A DNA stretch of 64,000 nucleotides from an uncultured Odoribacter sp. (GCA_900544025.1 UQTM01000005.1:14576-78575); one strand, 5' to 3'; positions 17,955-27,085 are shown, counted from the stretch's first letter. Program-made: numbers and translations. Notes: generated by a model from the letters alone, not told the origin.

Positions 17955-19685
17955 ATGAAAAAAAGATGGGTAATCAATACACCTCCAGAAGAAAATAAAA
18001 TAGAGGAATTAGCGAAGAAGTTAAATTGTAACCCTGTGATAGCAAACCTTTTGATGCAACGCGGAATAAATAGTTCCGAAGAAGCACAGGCTTTTTTCTA
18101 CCCCTCCCTGAATATGTTACACGATCCTTTTTTGATGAAGGATATGGACAAGGCGGTAGAAAGGTTGGATCGTGCCATTGCACAGGAAGAAAAGATATTG
18201 ATATACGGGGATTATGATGTGGACGGGACGACTGCGGTCGCTTTGCTCTATAAGTACCTAAAATATAAATGTAACGAGGATCACCTGGAATACTATATCC
18301 CCGATCGTTACACGGAAGGATACGGCGTGTCGGTTAAAGGTATCGATTACGCTGCAGAAAACGGTTTTTCACTCATGCTGATCACGGACTGCGGTATAAA
18401 AGCCGTCGAAAAAGTGCGTTATGCACAGGAAAAACAAGTCGATGTGATTATCTGTGACCACCATACACCGGGCGACACTCTGCCGGATGCGGTAGCCGTG
18501 CTCGATCCGCAAAGAAAAGATTGTAACTACCCTTACAAATGGCTCAGCGGTTGCGGGGTGAGTTTTAAGCTGGTGCAGGCACATAGCTTAAAGCACAACT
18601 TGCCTATGTCCGAACTTTACAAATTACTGGATCTATTATGCGTAAGCATTGCCAGCGATATAGTTCCGATCACAGGAGAGAACCGGATACTGGCCTATTA
18701 TGGGTTGCAGCAATTGAACAGCAATCCCAGTTTAGGACTGAAAACCATTATCCGTATTTCAGGCATCGATAAAGAAATCACGATCAACGATATCGTTTTC
18801 CGAATCGGCCCGAGGATCAATGCCGCCGGACGGGTGGAATCGGGAAGAAAATCCGTGGCATTGCTGACTGCCGACGAAAAATTCTCAGCTAACGAAATTG
18901 CCAGCGACATCAACAATTTTAACGATCAGCGTAAAAAACTCGACCACGATATTACCGAAGAAGCCATCGAACATATCACCCATTCGGTGATAGAGCCTTC
19001 GAAAAAAACCACCGTTTTGTTCAATCCGGGCTGGCACAAAGGCGTGATCGGCATTGTGGCCTCGAGGCTTACGGAATCGTTCTACCGCCCGACGATCATC
19101 CTGACCGAATCGAACGGGCTGGCAACAGGTTCTGCCCGCTCTGTCGAAGGTTTCGACCTTTACTATGCCATTTCCCAATGCAGCGAATATCTGGAAAATT
19201 ACGGCGGGCATAAATATGCGGCAGGCTTGACGCTGAAACTGGAAAATATCGAAGCATTTAAACAAAAATTCGAACAAATCGTCAGCGAGACGATCAACGA
19301 AGAAATGCTTACTCCGCAAATCAACATCGACGCCCAAATCAAACTTTCGGATATCACACCCGAATTATATAACATGTTGCAAAAGTTCGCACCTTTCGGA
19401 CCTAATAACACGATCCCGGTCTTTATGACCGAAAACGTAATTAATTTCATAGGTACGAAAAAAGTGGGACGCAATAACGAACATTTGAAATTAGTCGTCG
19501 TGGACGATACCCGTGCCTGCAATGACCGTAGCGGAATCGGCTTTGGTATGGGCAACCTGTACGAACAGGTAAATTCGGGCAGTTTCTTCGACATCTGCTA
19601 CACCCTTCAGGAAAACGAATTTATGGGTAAGACAGACATTCAAATGATGCTGAAAGATATCCATTTCAAAGAAGAGGAAGAATAA
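17955..19685 (+). CDS. recJ: Single-strand-specific 5'-3' exonuclease RecJ
   Basis: Resects 5' ends in the RecFOR recombination pathway and in mismatch repair. From the chosen start MKKRWVINTPPEE it has 576 residues, the family's usual size. The DHH phosphoesterase motifs are present: ILIYGDYDVDGTTAVALLY (about residue 75), LITDCG, and IICDHHTPGD (the DHH triad). The DHHA1 domain shows INAAGRVESGRK and ATGSARSVEGFDL, then YGGHKYAAGLTL. A C-terminal OB-like domain completes the protein. The ATG at 17907 precedes the predicted transcription start and is rejected. The recR start lies 12 bp after the stop, so the two form an operon. Confidence 0.95.
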   Translation: MKKRWVINTPPEENKIEELAKKLNCNPVIANLLMQRGINSSEEAQAFFYPSLNMLHDPFLMKDMDKAVERLDRAIAQEEKILIYGDYDVDGTTAVALLYKYLKYKCNEDHLEYYIPDRYTEGYGVSVKGIDYAAENGFSLMLITDCGIKAVEKVRYAQEKQVDVIICDHHTPGDTLPDAVAVLDPQRKDCNYPYKWLSGCGVSFKLVQAHSLKHNLPMSELYKLLDLLCVSIASDIVPITGENRILAYYGLQQLNSNPSLGLKTIIRISGIDKEITINDIVFRIGPRINAAGRVESGRKSVALLTADEKFSANEIASDINNFNDQRKKLDHDITEEAIEHITHSVIEPSKKTTVLFNPGWHKGVIGIVASRLTESFYRPTIILTESNGLATGSARSVEGFDLYYAISQCSEYLENYGGHKYAAGLTLKLENIEAFKQKFEQIVSETINEEMLTPQINIDAQIKLSDITPELYNMLQKFAPFGPNNTIPVFMTENVINFIGTKKVGRNNEHLKLVVVDDTRACNDRSGIGFGMGNLYEQVNSGSFFDICYTLQENEFMGKTDIQMMLKDIHFKEEEE

Positions 19686-19697
19686 GAGGACTAAATT

Positions 19698-20315
19698 ATG
19701 CAAAGCTCATCATCCAAATTGTTGGACAAAGCTGTCGAGCAGTTTGCTTCTTTACCGGGAATCGGTAGAAAAACAGCATTGAAATTCGTGCTTCATTTGT
19801 TGAAAAAAAACGAGCAGGAAGTCCATATCTTCACCCGTACCATAGACGAATTAAAAAAGAATATCCGCGAATGCCGTCAATGTCACAATATCACCGACGG
19901 AGACCTTTGTGAAATATGTACGGATACAAAGCGTGACCGTTCTGTGATCTGTGTTGTAGAAAATATCAAGGATATTATATCTATCGAGGGAACCTCTCAA
20001 TTCAACGGAATCTATCACGTTTTAGGAGGAATCATCTCTCCAATGGACGGTATCGGCCCTGCCGACCTTCACATAACCTCCCTGCTCGAACGGGTGGAAC
20101 AGGGCGATGTGAAAGAAATTATCTTTGCCCTCAGTGCCACCATTGAAGGGGATACCACCGGATATTATATCTTTAAAAAGCTGAAAAACAAAGAAAACCT
20201 GACGATCAGCACGATTGCCAAAGGTATTTCTATCGGCAACGATCTGGAATATACCGACGAGCTTACTTTGGGACGTTCTATCGTAAACCGGGTGAAATTC
20301 AGTTTCAACGAATAA
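19698..20315 (+). CDS. recR: Recombination mediator RecR
   Basis: Acts with RecO and RecF to load RecA on gapped DNA. Its 205 residues show the family's layout: helix-hairpin-helix FASLPGIGRKTALKFVLHLL (about 14-33), the four-cysteine zinc finger CRQCHNITDGDLCEIC, a Toprim domain (SVICVVENIKDIISIEGTSQ; LSATIEGDTTGYYI), and the C-terminal Walker-B-like TIAKGISIGNDLEYTDELTL. Its tight coupling to recJ puts two steps of the same repair pathway under one promoter. No convincing terminator was found in the 243 bp before the convergent cdd gene. Confidence 0.96.
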   Translation: MQSSSSKLLDKAVEQFASLPGIGRKTALKFVLHLLKKNEQEVHIFTRTIDELKKNIRECRQCHNITDGDLCEICTDTKRDRSVICVVENIKDIISIEGTSQFNGIYHVLGGIISPMDGIGPADLHITSLLERVEQGDVKEIIFALSATIEGDTTGYYIFKKLKNKENLTISTIAKGISIGNDLEYTDELTLGRSIVNRVKFSFNE

Positions 20316-20558
20316 ATCCATTCCATAAAGTACAGGATTTCTCTGCCGGAATAAAGCTAAATTTTTCCCAAAGAAAAATCGTACCCGCCGGCAGCCATCC
20401 CTATTAAAACGGGACAGAAGCCGCCACTGAACAGAAGCCGTCAAAGGTGTTTTTCTCCCGAGCTGTCGCTATTGTCCTGCCACTTTTACTTGCCCGCCCA
20501 AAGAAGAAAAAATAAAATTTCAAGACGGTCATCTTTCGCTGCATCGATTTGCAGCCAC

Positions 20559-21020
20559 TTAAAAATCAAAAGAAAAAGGCAATAACGACGAAGCTTTTAA
20601 GACCACCGTCTCTTGCCGGCCGATCATAATTACATCGAAATCCTTTTTATAACGCTTTATGACCTCCGCCATCACCTGCCGGCAAGCCCCGCAAGGCGGA
20701 GTGAATGTTTCCGTCAATGCCCCCTGATAGCAGGCAGCGATCGCCAAAGCCTTTACCCCCGTATCCGGATAGGTAGCCCCGGCATAAAACAGCACCGTAC
20801 GCTCTGCACAAGTCCCGCTGGGATAGGCTACATTTTCCTGATTCGATCCGGTGAGTACCTCTCCATTGTCCAGTAACAAAGCGGCTCCGACAGAAAATTT
20901 AGAATATATGCTATAAGACCGATCCGTCGCCTTCACCGCTTCTTCACACAAATTTCGAAACTCTTCCGGGAAAGAATTTCGGTACACGGAATAATCTAAC
21001 CTGAGTTCTTTTTTATCCAT
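20559..21020 (-). CDS. cdd: Cytidine deaminase
   Basis: A pyrimidine-salvage enzyme converting cytidine and deoxycytidine to the uridine forms. At 153 residues it is the small homotetrameric type. The first zinc ligand and catalytic Glu lie in TCAERTVLFYAGA, and the other two Cys ligands in PPCGACRQVMAEV. The substrate-binding segment SVGAALLLDNGEVLTGSNQE is intact. It starts 107 bp from the divergent glucosaminidase gene. An 18-nt hairpin (20538-20555) just past the stop lacks a T run and is not called a terminator. Confidence 0.94.
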   Translation of the reverse strand: MDKKELRLDYSVYRNSFPEEFRNLCEEAVKATDRSYSIYSKFSVGAALLLDNGEVLTGSNQENVAYPSGTCAERTVLFYAGATYPDTGVKALAIAACYQGALTETFTPPCGACRQVMAEVIKRYKKDFDVIMIGRQETVVLKASSLLPFSFDF

Positions 21021-21126
21021 TCGTTATTTTTATTAATTTTACACCCCTAAGATAAGCCAAGAAAAAGAAAGAGAAAAGGGAATAACAAAATTTATAACAT
21101 CCATCCAAGATAACGAATCTGATATT

Positions 21127-22068
21127 ATGAAACTGATACACGGTATTCTTCTAATCCATATTTTACTTTTTTCTGTCACATTTGCACAGGCAGAAACACG
21201 GAAAGAATTTATTCGTAAATATAAGCATATTGCGATCAAAGAAATGGAACGTACGGGTATTCCTGCCAGCATCAAACTGGCTCAAGGGATTTTAGAGTCG
21301 GGATGCGGCCAGTCGGAACTATGTGTAAATGCAAATAACCATTTCGGCATAAAATGCCACGACTGGACAGGAGCGACTTACCACATGGACGACGATCTAT
21401 CGGACGAATGTTTCCGGAAATATAAAAATCCCGAACAATCGTGGGTAGATCACAGCACTTTCCTGACGACACGCCCCCGCTATGCCAGCCTGTTCGATAT
21501 CCCGACGACCGACTACAAAGCCTGGGCAAAAGGGCTGAAAGCGGCCGGCTATGCCACCAATCCACAGTATGCGGAAAGACTGATTAAGATTATCGAGGAA
21601 GAAGAGTTATATAAATTCGACCGCCTTATCACCAAACCGGGAGGCCACAGCATCAGCGCCGCAGAATATGCAGAAAGTTTAAGCACGGTAAATCGTCCCG
21701 GCTCTTCCGGCTATAAAAAACGGGAAGAAATGCGCAACGGCATTCTATGCATCGAAATACAGGAAGGCGATTCTCTCGAAAAAATTGCCCGATACTATGG
21801 TATAAAACTTAAAAAATTAATGCAATACAACGATAAGTCCGACTTAACGGTGGAAAAGGGACAGATCGTTTACCTGAAAAACAAAAAACGAAAAGCTGCC
21901 AGAGGGTACGAATTCCACCGCGTAAAAGCCGGCGACACCTTGTATGAAATTTCCCAAATGTACGGCGTGAGGATCAAAAACCTGAAAAAATATAACTATA
22001 TGGGAGAAAAAAGCGAACCTGTGGAGGGAGAGAAAATTTATCTGAGAAACAACGCTCCTTTATTCTAA
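21127..22068 (+). CDS. Secreted glucosaminidase with two LysM domains
   Basis: A 313-residue peptidoglycan hydrolase. The signal peptide MKLIHGILLIHILLFSVTFA is followed by a glucosaminidase (lysozyme-like, PF01832) domain, about residues 25-165: AIKEMERTGIPASIKLAQGI with the catalytic Glu in ILESGCGQSEL, then NNHFGIKCHDW and YKNPEQSWVDHSTFL. Two LysM repeats follow, at about 205-255 (IQEGDSLEKIARYYGIKLKK) and 262-308 (VKAGDTLYEISQMYGVRIKN), giving cell-wall anchoring. It probably trims N-acetylglucosaminyl bonds in the periplasm. It is first in a likely three-gene unit, 10 bp before the DUF4199 gene. Confidence 0.92.
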   Translation: MKLIHGILLIHILLFSVTFAQAETRKEFIRKYKHIAIKEMERTGIPASIKLAQGILESGCGQSELCVNANNHFGIKCHDWTGATYHMDDDLSDECFRKYKNPEQSWVDHSTFLTTRPRYASLFDIPTTDYKAWAKGLKAAGYATNPQYAERLIKIIEEEELYKFDRLITKPGGHSISAAEYAESLSTVNRPGSSGYKKREEMRNGILCIEIQEGDSLEKIARYYGIKLKKLMQYNDKSDLTVEKGQIVYLKNKKRKAARGYEFHRVKAGDTLYEISQMYGVRIKNLKKYNYMGEKSEPVEGEKIYLRNNAPLF

Positions 22069-22078
22069 AATCCGTAAC

Positions 22079-22609
22079 ATGGAAAAAACAGAGAAACATA
22101 TCTTCTTTAGCCAAAATAGTTTATTCGGGGCGATCATGGGCCTGAGCTTCGTGATTACCTCCTGGGTATTTATCACCACAGGTAAACCCATTGCAAGCAA
22201 CCCGAGCCTGAACAATATTCTTATGCTACTCACCATTGTGGGAACATTTATAGGCGTTCGTAAATACCGGGAAGACGCGCTGGGAGGAACCATCACTTAC
22301 GGTCATGCCCTGGGAACCTGCACTTATATTGTGAGTATAGCTTCTCTGCTATACGGGATATATACGATTATACTTTACCAGGCATTGCCCCATTTACAAG
22401 ACCAGTACCTGGAAACACTGGATGCAGCCTTAAGGGAAGTATATTCCGATTCGCCCATGGTAGATTCTTTGAGCGACATGATGAAGACTTTCACCACATC
22501 ATACAGTATCGGCTTTTCCGAAATCTTCAGTAGAATATTTTCAGGATTTATTTTTTCTTTATTCCTGGCGGGAATACTCCGGAAAAAAGCTCCTGAACAA
22601 CAATTATAA
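22079..22609 (+). CDS. DUF4199 family membrane protein
   Basis: 176 residues with four hydrophobic segments (about 15-35, 42-60, 72-100 and 145-170), matching the Bacteroidetes family DUF4199. Family features seen are GAIMGLSFVITSWVF near the N-terminus, the GVRKYREDALGGTITYGHAL segment between helices 2 and 3, and a soluble loop of about 50 residues before the last helix. The function is unknown. It is placed 10 bp after the LysM glucosaminidase and 6 bp before the glycosyltransferase, an order I recall as common in Bacteroidetes, which suggests an envelope-related role. Confidence 0.85.
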   Translation: MEKTEKHIFFSQNSLFGAIMGLSFVITSWVFITTGKPIASNPSLNNILMLLTIVGTFIGVRKYREDALGGTITYGHALGTCTYIVSIASLLYGIYTIILYQALPHLQDQYLETLDAALREVYSDSPMVDSLSDMMKTFTTSYSIGFSEIFSRIFSGFIFSLFLAGILRKKAPEQQL

Positions 22610-22615
22610 CAACTT

Positions 22616-23587
22616 ATGGATATTTCAGTTATCGTACCTCTCTATAATGAAGACGAATCCCTACCCGAGTTATCGGCATGGATCGCCAGGGTTATGGAAG
22701 CTAATCGCTTCACCTATGAAGTGATTATGGTGGACGACGGCAGCAACGACAACTCGTGGCAGATCATCGAATCGCTTTCAACCCTAAATCCCAATATAAA
22801 AGCCATAAAATTCAGACGCAATTATGGGAAATCGGCAGCACTACACTGCGGTTTTCAGGTGGCTCAGGGAGATGTGGTCATTACCATGGACGCCGATATG
22901 CAGGATAGCCCGGACGAAATCCCGGCTCTCTACCACATGGTAATGCAGGAAGACTATGATCTGGTATCCGGCTGGAAAAAGAAAAGATACGATCCGATTT
23001 CCAAAACCATCCCGACCAAGATATATAATGCAGCGGCCCGGAAGTTTTCCGGGATCAAAAACCTGCACGATTTTAATTGCGGCTTAAAAGCATACAAAAA
23101 CAAAGTGATTAAAAATATCGAGGTCTATGGGGAAATGCACCGTTATATTCCCATTTTGGCCAAACAAGCAGGTTTTTCCAAAATCGGCGAAAAGGTAGTT
23201 CAGCACCGGGCACGTAAATACGGAACGACCAAATTCGGGCTAAACCGTTTCGTAAACGGATTTCTGGATTTATTATCGATCACATTTATCACCCGTTTTG
23301 CCAAGAAGCCTATGCATTTATTCGGCGCACTGGGCACATTGTTATTCATCATCGGATTTATCTCGGCCGGCTGGCTGGGGATAGACAAGCTGATCGCCAT
23401 GTCCAACAACATCAAAGCACCACTGGTGACGAGCAGCCCTTATTTCTACATTGCCCTTACCTGTATGGTCATCGGCTCTCAGCTCTTTTTAGCCGGATTC
23501 GTTGCCGAATTGGTGTCGCGTTCTGCCACCGACCGTAATGTTTACCTGATCGAAAAGACGATCTCCACTCCAATAGAAGAAAAATAA
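22616..23587 (+). CDS. Family 2 glycosyltransferase with C-terminal membrane helices (DPM1/GtrB-like)
   Basis: 323 residues with a GT-A domain at about 1-225: ISVIVPLYNEDESLPEL at the N-terminus, the nucleotide-sugar motif MVDDGSNDNSW, metal-binding TMDADMQDSPDEIP, and HDFNCGLKAYK plus QHRARKYGTTKFGLNRFVN near the active site. Two C-terminal transmembrane helices (about 235-260 and 270-300) are typical of polyprenyl-phosphate sugar transferases such as GtrB or ArnC. It probably makes an undecaprenyl-phosphate-linked sugar on the cytoplasmic face. It ends the LysM-DUF4199-GT unit and is followed by a terminator. Confidence 0.9.
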   Translation: MDISVIVPLYNEDESLPELSAWIARVMEANRFTYEVIMVDDGSNDNSWQIIESLSTLNPNIKAIKFRRNYGKSAALHCGFQVAQGDVVITMDADMQDSPDEIPALYHMVMQEDYDLVSGWKKKRYDPISKTIPTKIYNAAARKFSGIKNLHDFNCGLKAYKNKVIKNIEVYGEMHRYIPILAKQAGFSKIGEKVVQHRARKYGTTKFGLNRFVNGFLDLLSITFITRFAKKPMHLFGALGTLLFIIGFISAGWLGIDKLIAMSNNIKAPLVTSSPYFYIALTCMVIGSQLFLAGFVAELVSRSATDRNVYLIEKTISTPIEEK

Positions 23588-23640
23588 GAATACATTCGGG
23601 ATTTTCCTGTATAAGAACGGGAACATTTTCCATATAAAAC

Positions 23641-23684
23641 AAAGCGGGGAAATCGATAAACGATCTCCCCGCTTTGCTTTTACT
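23641..23684 (+). terminator. Terminator after the glycosyltransferase gene
   Basis: AAAGCGGGGA (23641-23650) pairs with TCCCCGCTTT (23666-23675), with an inner ATCG/CGAT pairing and a T-rich tail. Confidence 0.8.
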
Positions 23685-23686
23685 AT

Positions 23687-23824
23687 TTATTCCTTATCCC
23701 GAAACTCTCTCCGCCATAAATCGTCGCGATACACGTCCTCTTCCTCATCCTCTTCGCCGGCAAAACGATCTATACTGTGGCCGAAACACTCCCGGTTAAT
23801 TTCCTTCTTTTCTATGCTCTTCAT
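23687..23824 (-). CDS. Possible small acidic/basic protein overlapping the thioesterase gene end
   Basis: A 45-residue frame beginning MKSIEKKEINRECFGHS, with an acidic block GEEDEEEDVYRDD and a charged tail RREFRDKE. The ATG lies 29 bp inside the 3' end of the thioesterase gene, and the frame stops just before the opposing glycosyltransferase terminator. Translational coupling is possible. No family is recognised, and chance is not excluded for so short a frame. Confidence 0.3.
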   Translation of the reverse strand: MKSIEKKEINRECFGHSIDRFAGEEDEEEDVYRDDLWRREFRDKE

Positions 23825-24602
23825 GCCGCATCCAGATGGTTTTTGCCCGGCAATGCACCAAAGTATCCGCTTCATTCTTCAAACGATGCGAAACAATGAT
23901 TTTATCTCCCTTTTCCTCAATGGCATATTCGGCATGAATATGGCTGTCCGGCATGATCTCATGGGCATAAATAACCTCTACCTCTACCAATATATGATTC
24001 TTCAAAAAATCAAACGGCAATGAATTGGTGATCCATCGCATATACGATGCCTGTGTGACATGCCCGTTAAAATCGATATTGTCGAAAGTAGCCGTAAAAT
24101 CCCGGCATTCCACGTTCGCAGGCTCCGGCTCTTTTTCATCCAGTATCGGGGTAAGCACAACTTTTTCGATCTGGTGGCCGGTACTGATATCGATCACTTT
24201 TTCCGACAGCCGCATCGGACGCCTGCGATTTAAGTCGATACACATCCACTCGGACGTTGCCAGAACCAGCACCTCGCCATCTTTTCGCAACATCCGGTAG
24301 TCTCTGAGCGCAAACAAACGGTCGATTCCCGAAGGCCAGGTCTCGATCATCACCTCTTCCGAATGTTGCGGCATTTTATGCAACTGAATATGCAGGCGGT
24401 GCAGCATCCAGGTCATCCCCTGTTTATTCATCGTGTCCACATCTACCCCATAAATGACCGTCTGTTCCTCTGCCACATCATTAAACAGGTCACACAGCGT
24501 TTTGATAAACAAGCGTCCCTTATAATTGGTGTAATGATTGTATATCTTTACCTTCTCGATGTATTTCGTTACCATAATCTTTATTTTATCCCTATCCTTC
24601 AT
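23796..24602 (-). CDS. Acyl-ACP thioesterase (FatA/FatB-like)
   Basis: Releases fatty acids from acyl carrier protein, ending chain elongation. The sequence is a tandem of two hot-dog domains in 268 residues. The first (about 10-145) has FNDVAEEQTVIYGVDVDTMNK and WPSGIDRLFALRDYRM. The second (about 165-260) has the catalytic-type segment FDNIDFNGHVTQASYMRWI, with the NxH pattern of plant FatA. The start at 24602 is the longest; M10 (MVTKYIEKVKIYNHY, 24575) is equally possible because family homology begins there. The gene is 12 bp downstream of murB and co-transcribed with it. Confidence 0.9.
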   Translation of the reverse strand: MKDRDKIKIMVTKYIEKVKIYNHYTNYKGRLFIKTLCDLFNDVAEEQTVIYGVDVDTMNKQGMTWMLHRLHIQLHKMPQHSEEVMIETWPSGIDRLFALRDYRMLRKDGEVLVLATSEWMCIDLNRRRPMRLSEKVIDISTGHQIEKVVLTPILDEKEPEPANVECRDFTATFDNIDFNGHVTQASYMRWITNSLPFDFLKNHILVEVEVIYAHEIMPDSHIHAEYAIEEKGDKIIVSHRLKNEADTLVHCRAKTIWMRHEEHRKEGN

Positions 24603-24614
24603 TCAAGGGCGTTA

Positions 24615-25625
24615 TCAAATCACATATACTTCCGGCTCTATCCAAACTCCAAAAGTCATAAAAACACTTTTTTTCACCTCATTGGCCAAACGGGCTACTT
24701 CCACTCCGCTCGCTCCTGCCCGGTTCACCAAAATTAAAGCCTGTTTTTCATATACTCCGGCCTTCCCCAGGTCTTTCCCTTTCCAGCCACATTGTTCGAT
24801 CAACCAGCCGGCAGCCAATTTTACCCGGTCTTCATCCACCGGATAAACAGGCAATTCCGGATATCTTTCTTTCAGCTGCCCGGCCTGCTCCCGGGATACA
24901 ACCGGATTTTTAAAAAAACTCCCGGCATTCGGCAATTCTTTTACATCGGGCAGTTTCGCCCGACGAATCTGAATGATCGCCCGGCGAATATTCTTCAAAC
25001 TCACTTCTCCCAATTTTTGCAGCTCTTCACGAACACTTCCGTAATTCAAACGAAATTCCGGAACTTTAGTTAGCCGGAACACCACATAGGTAACAATATA
25101 TCTGTTCTTCCATTCCCCTTTAAATATACTGTCCCTGTAAGCAAAACGGCAATCCGCAGCAGAAATCGTTTCTTTCCGGGCTTTCTCTATTTGTATGGCC
25201 TCTACCCGCTCTATGGTATCTCCCGCCTCCATGCCATAGGCTCCTACATTCTGCACAGGTGCAGCACCGACGTGCCCCGGAATAAGAGACAGATTTTCCA
25301 CGCCTCCATATCCTTGCTCCACCGCCCAGGCAACAAAATCATCCCACACTTCCCCTGCCCCTACTTTCACCCACACATGCTCATCATTTTCCTCTACAAT
25401 TTCCATACCTTTCATTGTAGGATAAAACACGGTTCCATCAAAATCATCGGTAAACAGGAAATTACTCCCCTCTCCCAATACCATAATTTCCTCCGGTTTC
25501 AACTCATAAGAAGAAACAAATTCCAAAAATTCCGACTCTGTATCACTCTCTACAAAATAGCGGCATTTGACATCGATTCCGAATGTGTTATAGTTTTTCA
25601 GACTATAATTTTCCCTGACTTCCAT
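24615..25625 (-). CDS. murB: UDP-N-acetylenolpyruvoylglucosamine reductase
   Basis: A FAD enzyme that reduces UDP-GlcNAc-enolpyruvate to UDP-MurNAc in peptidoglycan synthesis. At 336 residues it is the type I form also found in E. coli (342). The N-terminus SLKNYNTFGIDVKC, the FAD-binding block VLGEGSNFLFTDDFDGTVFY and GAAPVQNVGAYGMEAGD are diagnostic, as are the YRDSIFK segment and the PNAGSFFKNP motif with the catalytic Ser. The C-terminus contains LIEQCGWKGKDLGKAGVYEKQ. The promoter box at 25645-25652 overlaps the divergent promoter of the rsmF-like gene. Confidence 0.96.
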   Translation of the reverse strand: MEVRENYSLKNYNTFGIDVKCRYFVESDTESEFLEFVSSYELKPEEIMVLGEGSNFLFTDDFDGTVFYPTMKGMEIVEENDEHVWVKVGAGEVWDDFVAWAVEQGYGGVENLSLIPGHVGAAPVQNVGAYGMEAGDTIERVEAIQIEKARKETISAADCRFAYRDSIFKGEWKNRYIVTYVVFRLTKVPEFRLNYGSVREELQKLGEVSLKNIRRAIIQIRRAKLPDVKELPNAGSFFKNPVVSREQAGQLKERYPELPVYPVDEDRVKLAAGWLIEQCGWKGKDLGKAGVYEKQALILVNRAGASGVEVARLANEVKKSVFMTFGVWIEPEVYVI

Positions 25626-25632
25626 AAAATAG

Positions 25633-25652
25633 TAACTTTGTCTGCAAATATA
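25633..25652. promoter_or_regulatory. Divergent -7 boxes for murB (-) and rsmF-like gene (+)
   Basis: TAACTTTG at 25633-25640 reads rightward and TATATTTG at 25645-25652 reads leftward. Both match TAnnTTTG and are separated by 4 bp. Neither has a clear -33 TTTG. Confidence 0.5.
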
Positions 25653-25664
25653 CTAAAATATATT

Positions 25665-27053
25665 ATGACTTCATTGCCCCCTGCGTTCGAAGAACGCATG
25701 AAAACCATTCTAAAAGAAGAAGCCGGAGCTTTCTTTCAGGCTTTGCAAATGCCTCCCCCGGTCAGCATCCGGTTGAATCCCGATAAAACGATGAGTTCCC
25801 CGGCAGAGAACAATCTTGCCCCGGCGGAGCAAGTGCCCTGGTGCGAAAACGGGATATATTTGAACGATCGTCCGACATTTACCTTAAATCCCTGTTTTCA
25901 TGGCGGTGCATTTTACGTACAGGAAGCCTCTTCTATGTTTCTGCACCATATTCTCAAACAGGTTTTGCCGCCACACCCGGTCAGGGCATTGGATTTATGT
26001 GCAGCTCCGGGAGGAAAATCCACGCTAATGGCTTCCCTTTTGCCGGAGAATAGCTTGTTGGTAGCCAACGAAGTGATTCGCTCCCGGGCTTCGATTCTCC
26101 GGGAAAACATCATCAAATGGGGGCGGGCAGACATTCTTGTCAGTAACAACGATCCTTCGGATTTTCAGGGTTTAGAAGGAGCTTTCGACCTCATTTTAGT
26201 GGACGCACCCTGTTCCGGCGAAGGTATGTTTCGGAAAGACACAAAAGCCATCGGCGAATGGAGCGAAGCCAACTTAAAATTATGCAGCGAAAGGCAAAAG
26301 CGGATCCTGTCGGATATTTGGAACTCGCTCAAACCGGAAGGTTTTCTGATTTATAGCACTTGTACCTACAATCCGGGAGAAAACGAAGCTATTTTGGAAT
26401 GGATCAATGAAGAATTAGGAGGAACAAGTATCAATATTGAACACTCATCCAAAGATATTACTCCGGCAACCGGTAAAACATACGGCTATCACTTTTACCC
26501 TCATAAAACCCGGGGAGAAGGATTTTTTATCGGCGTGATGCAAAAACAGGGCGGAACAGAGTGGACTCCCCGGAGAAACAAAAAACAAAAAGAAAAACCC
26601 GTCCGGTTTCCCCAGGCATTGTCCTCTCTGCTAACACACCCGGAACGGTTTTCCGCCTATTCACAGGACAACCGGATCGGTTTTATCCCGGTACTCCATT
26701 CCGATTTTATCAACGAACTGGAAAATCGCCTACGGCTGATCTATAAAGGCTGCGAAGCCCTGGAAATAAATAATAAAAAAATTAAATACCTGCATCCGCT
26801 GGCACTCTTTTCCGGACTGGAACGGCAACAGTGTCCGCAATATGAAACAGACCTCGGCACCGCCCTCACTTATTTAAAGAAAGAGGATATTCCCGTCGCC
26901 GGACAAAACGGAGAATGGCTGCTTTTGATTTATCGTAACATCGCCCTGGGCTGGGGTAAAAGTCTGGGAAACCGGCTCAACAATTACTATCCCAAGGAAT
27001 GGCGCATCAGAATGCGCCTGGATGCAGAAACATCCCCCATCACTGAAGAATAA
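25665..27053 (+). CDS. rRNA (cytosine-C5-)-methyltransferase, NOL1/NOP2/Sun family (RsmF-like)
   Basis: A 462-residue AdoMet-dependent RNA m5C methylase. After the N-terminal FEERMKTILKEEAGAFFQAL and PVSIRLNP comes the AdoMet fold: ALDLCAAPGGKSTLMASLL (motif I), LVANEVIRSRASILRENI, and LILVDAPCSGEGMFRKD with the PC motif (motif IV). The catalytic Cys lies in YSTCTYNPGENEAILEWI (motif VI). The C-terminal region (about 300-460) looks like the extra and PUA-like domains of RsmF/YebU. The frame is open upstream to 25191, but that part is antisense to murB and lies before the promoter box at 25633, so ATG 25665 is chosen. Confidence 0.92.
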   Translation: MTSLPPAFEERMKTILKEEAGAFFQALQMPPPVSIRLNPDKTMSSPAENNLAPAEQVPWCENGIYLNDRPTFTLNPCFHGGAFYVQEASSMFLHHILKQVLPPHPVRALDLCAAPGGKSTLMASLLPENSLLVANEVIRSRASILRENIIKWGRADILVSNNDPSDFQGLEGAFDLILVDAPCSGEGMFRKDTKAIGEWSEANLKLCSERQKRILSDIWNSLKPEGFLIYSTCTYNPGENEAILEWINEELGGTSINIEHSSKDITPATGKTYGYHFYPHKTRGEGFFIGVMQKQGGTEWTPRRNKKQKEKPVRFPQALSSLLTHPERFSAYSQDNRIGFIPVLHSDFINELENRLRLIYKGCEALEINNKKIKYLHPLALFSGLERQQCPQYETDLGTALTYLKKEDIPVAGQNGEWLLLIYRNIALGWGKSLGNRLNNYYPKEWRIRMRLDAETSPITEE

Positions 27054-27085
27054 TCCTTTGTCAATCATTAAAAAGCTAAAATAAA

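Noticed and set aside
20538..20555. GCTGCA / TGCAGC hairpin after cdd
   Set aside because: Six-base stem without a T run in either direction, so not a convincing terminator.
25191..25664. Long N-terminal extension of the RNA methylase frame
   Set aside because: It is antisense to murB, has no methylase similarity and lies upstream of the predicted promoter box; family homology begins at MTSLPPAFEERM.
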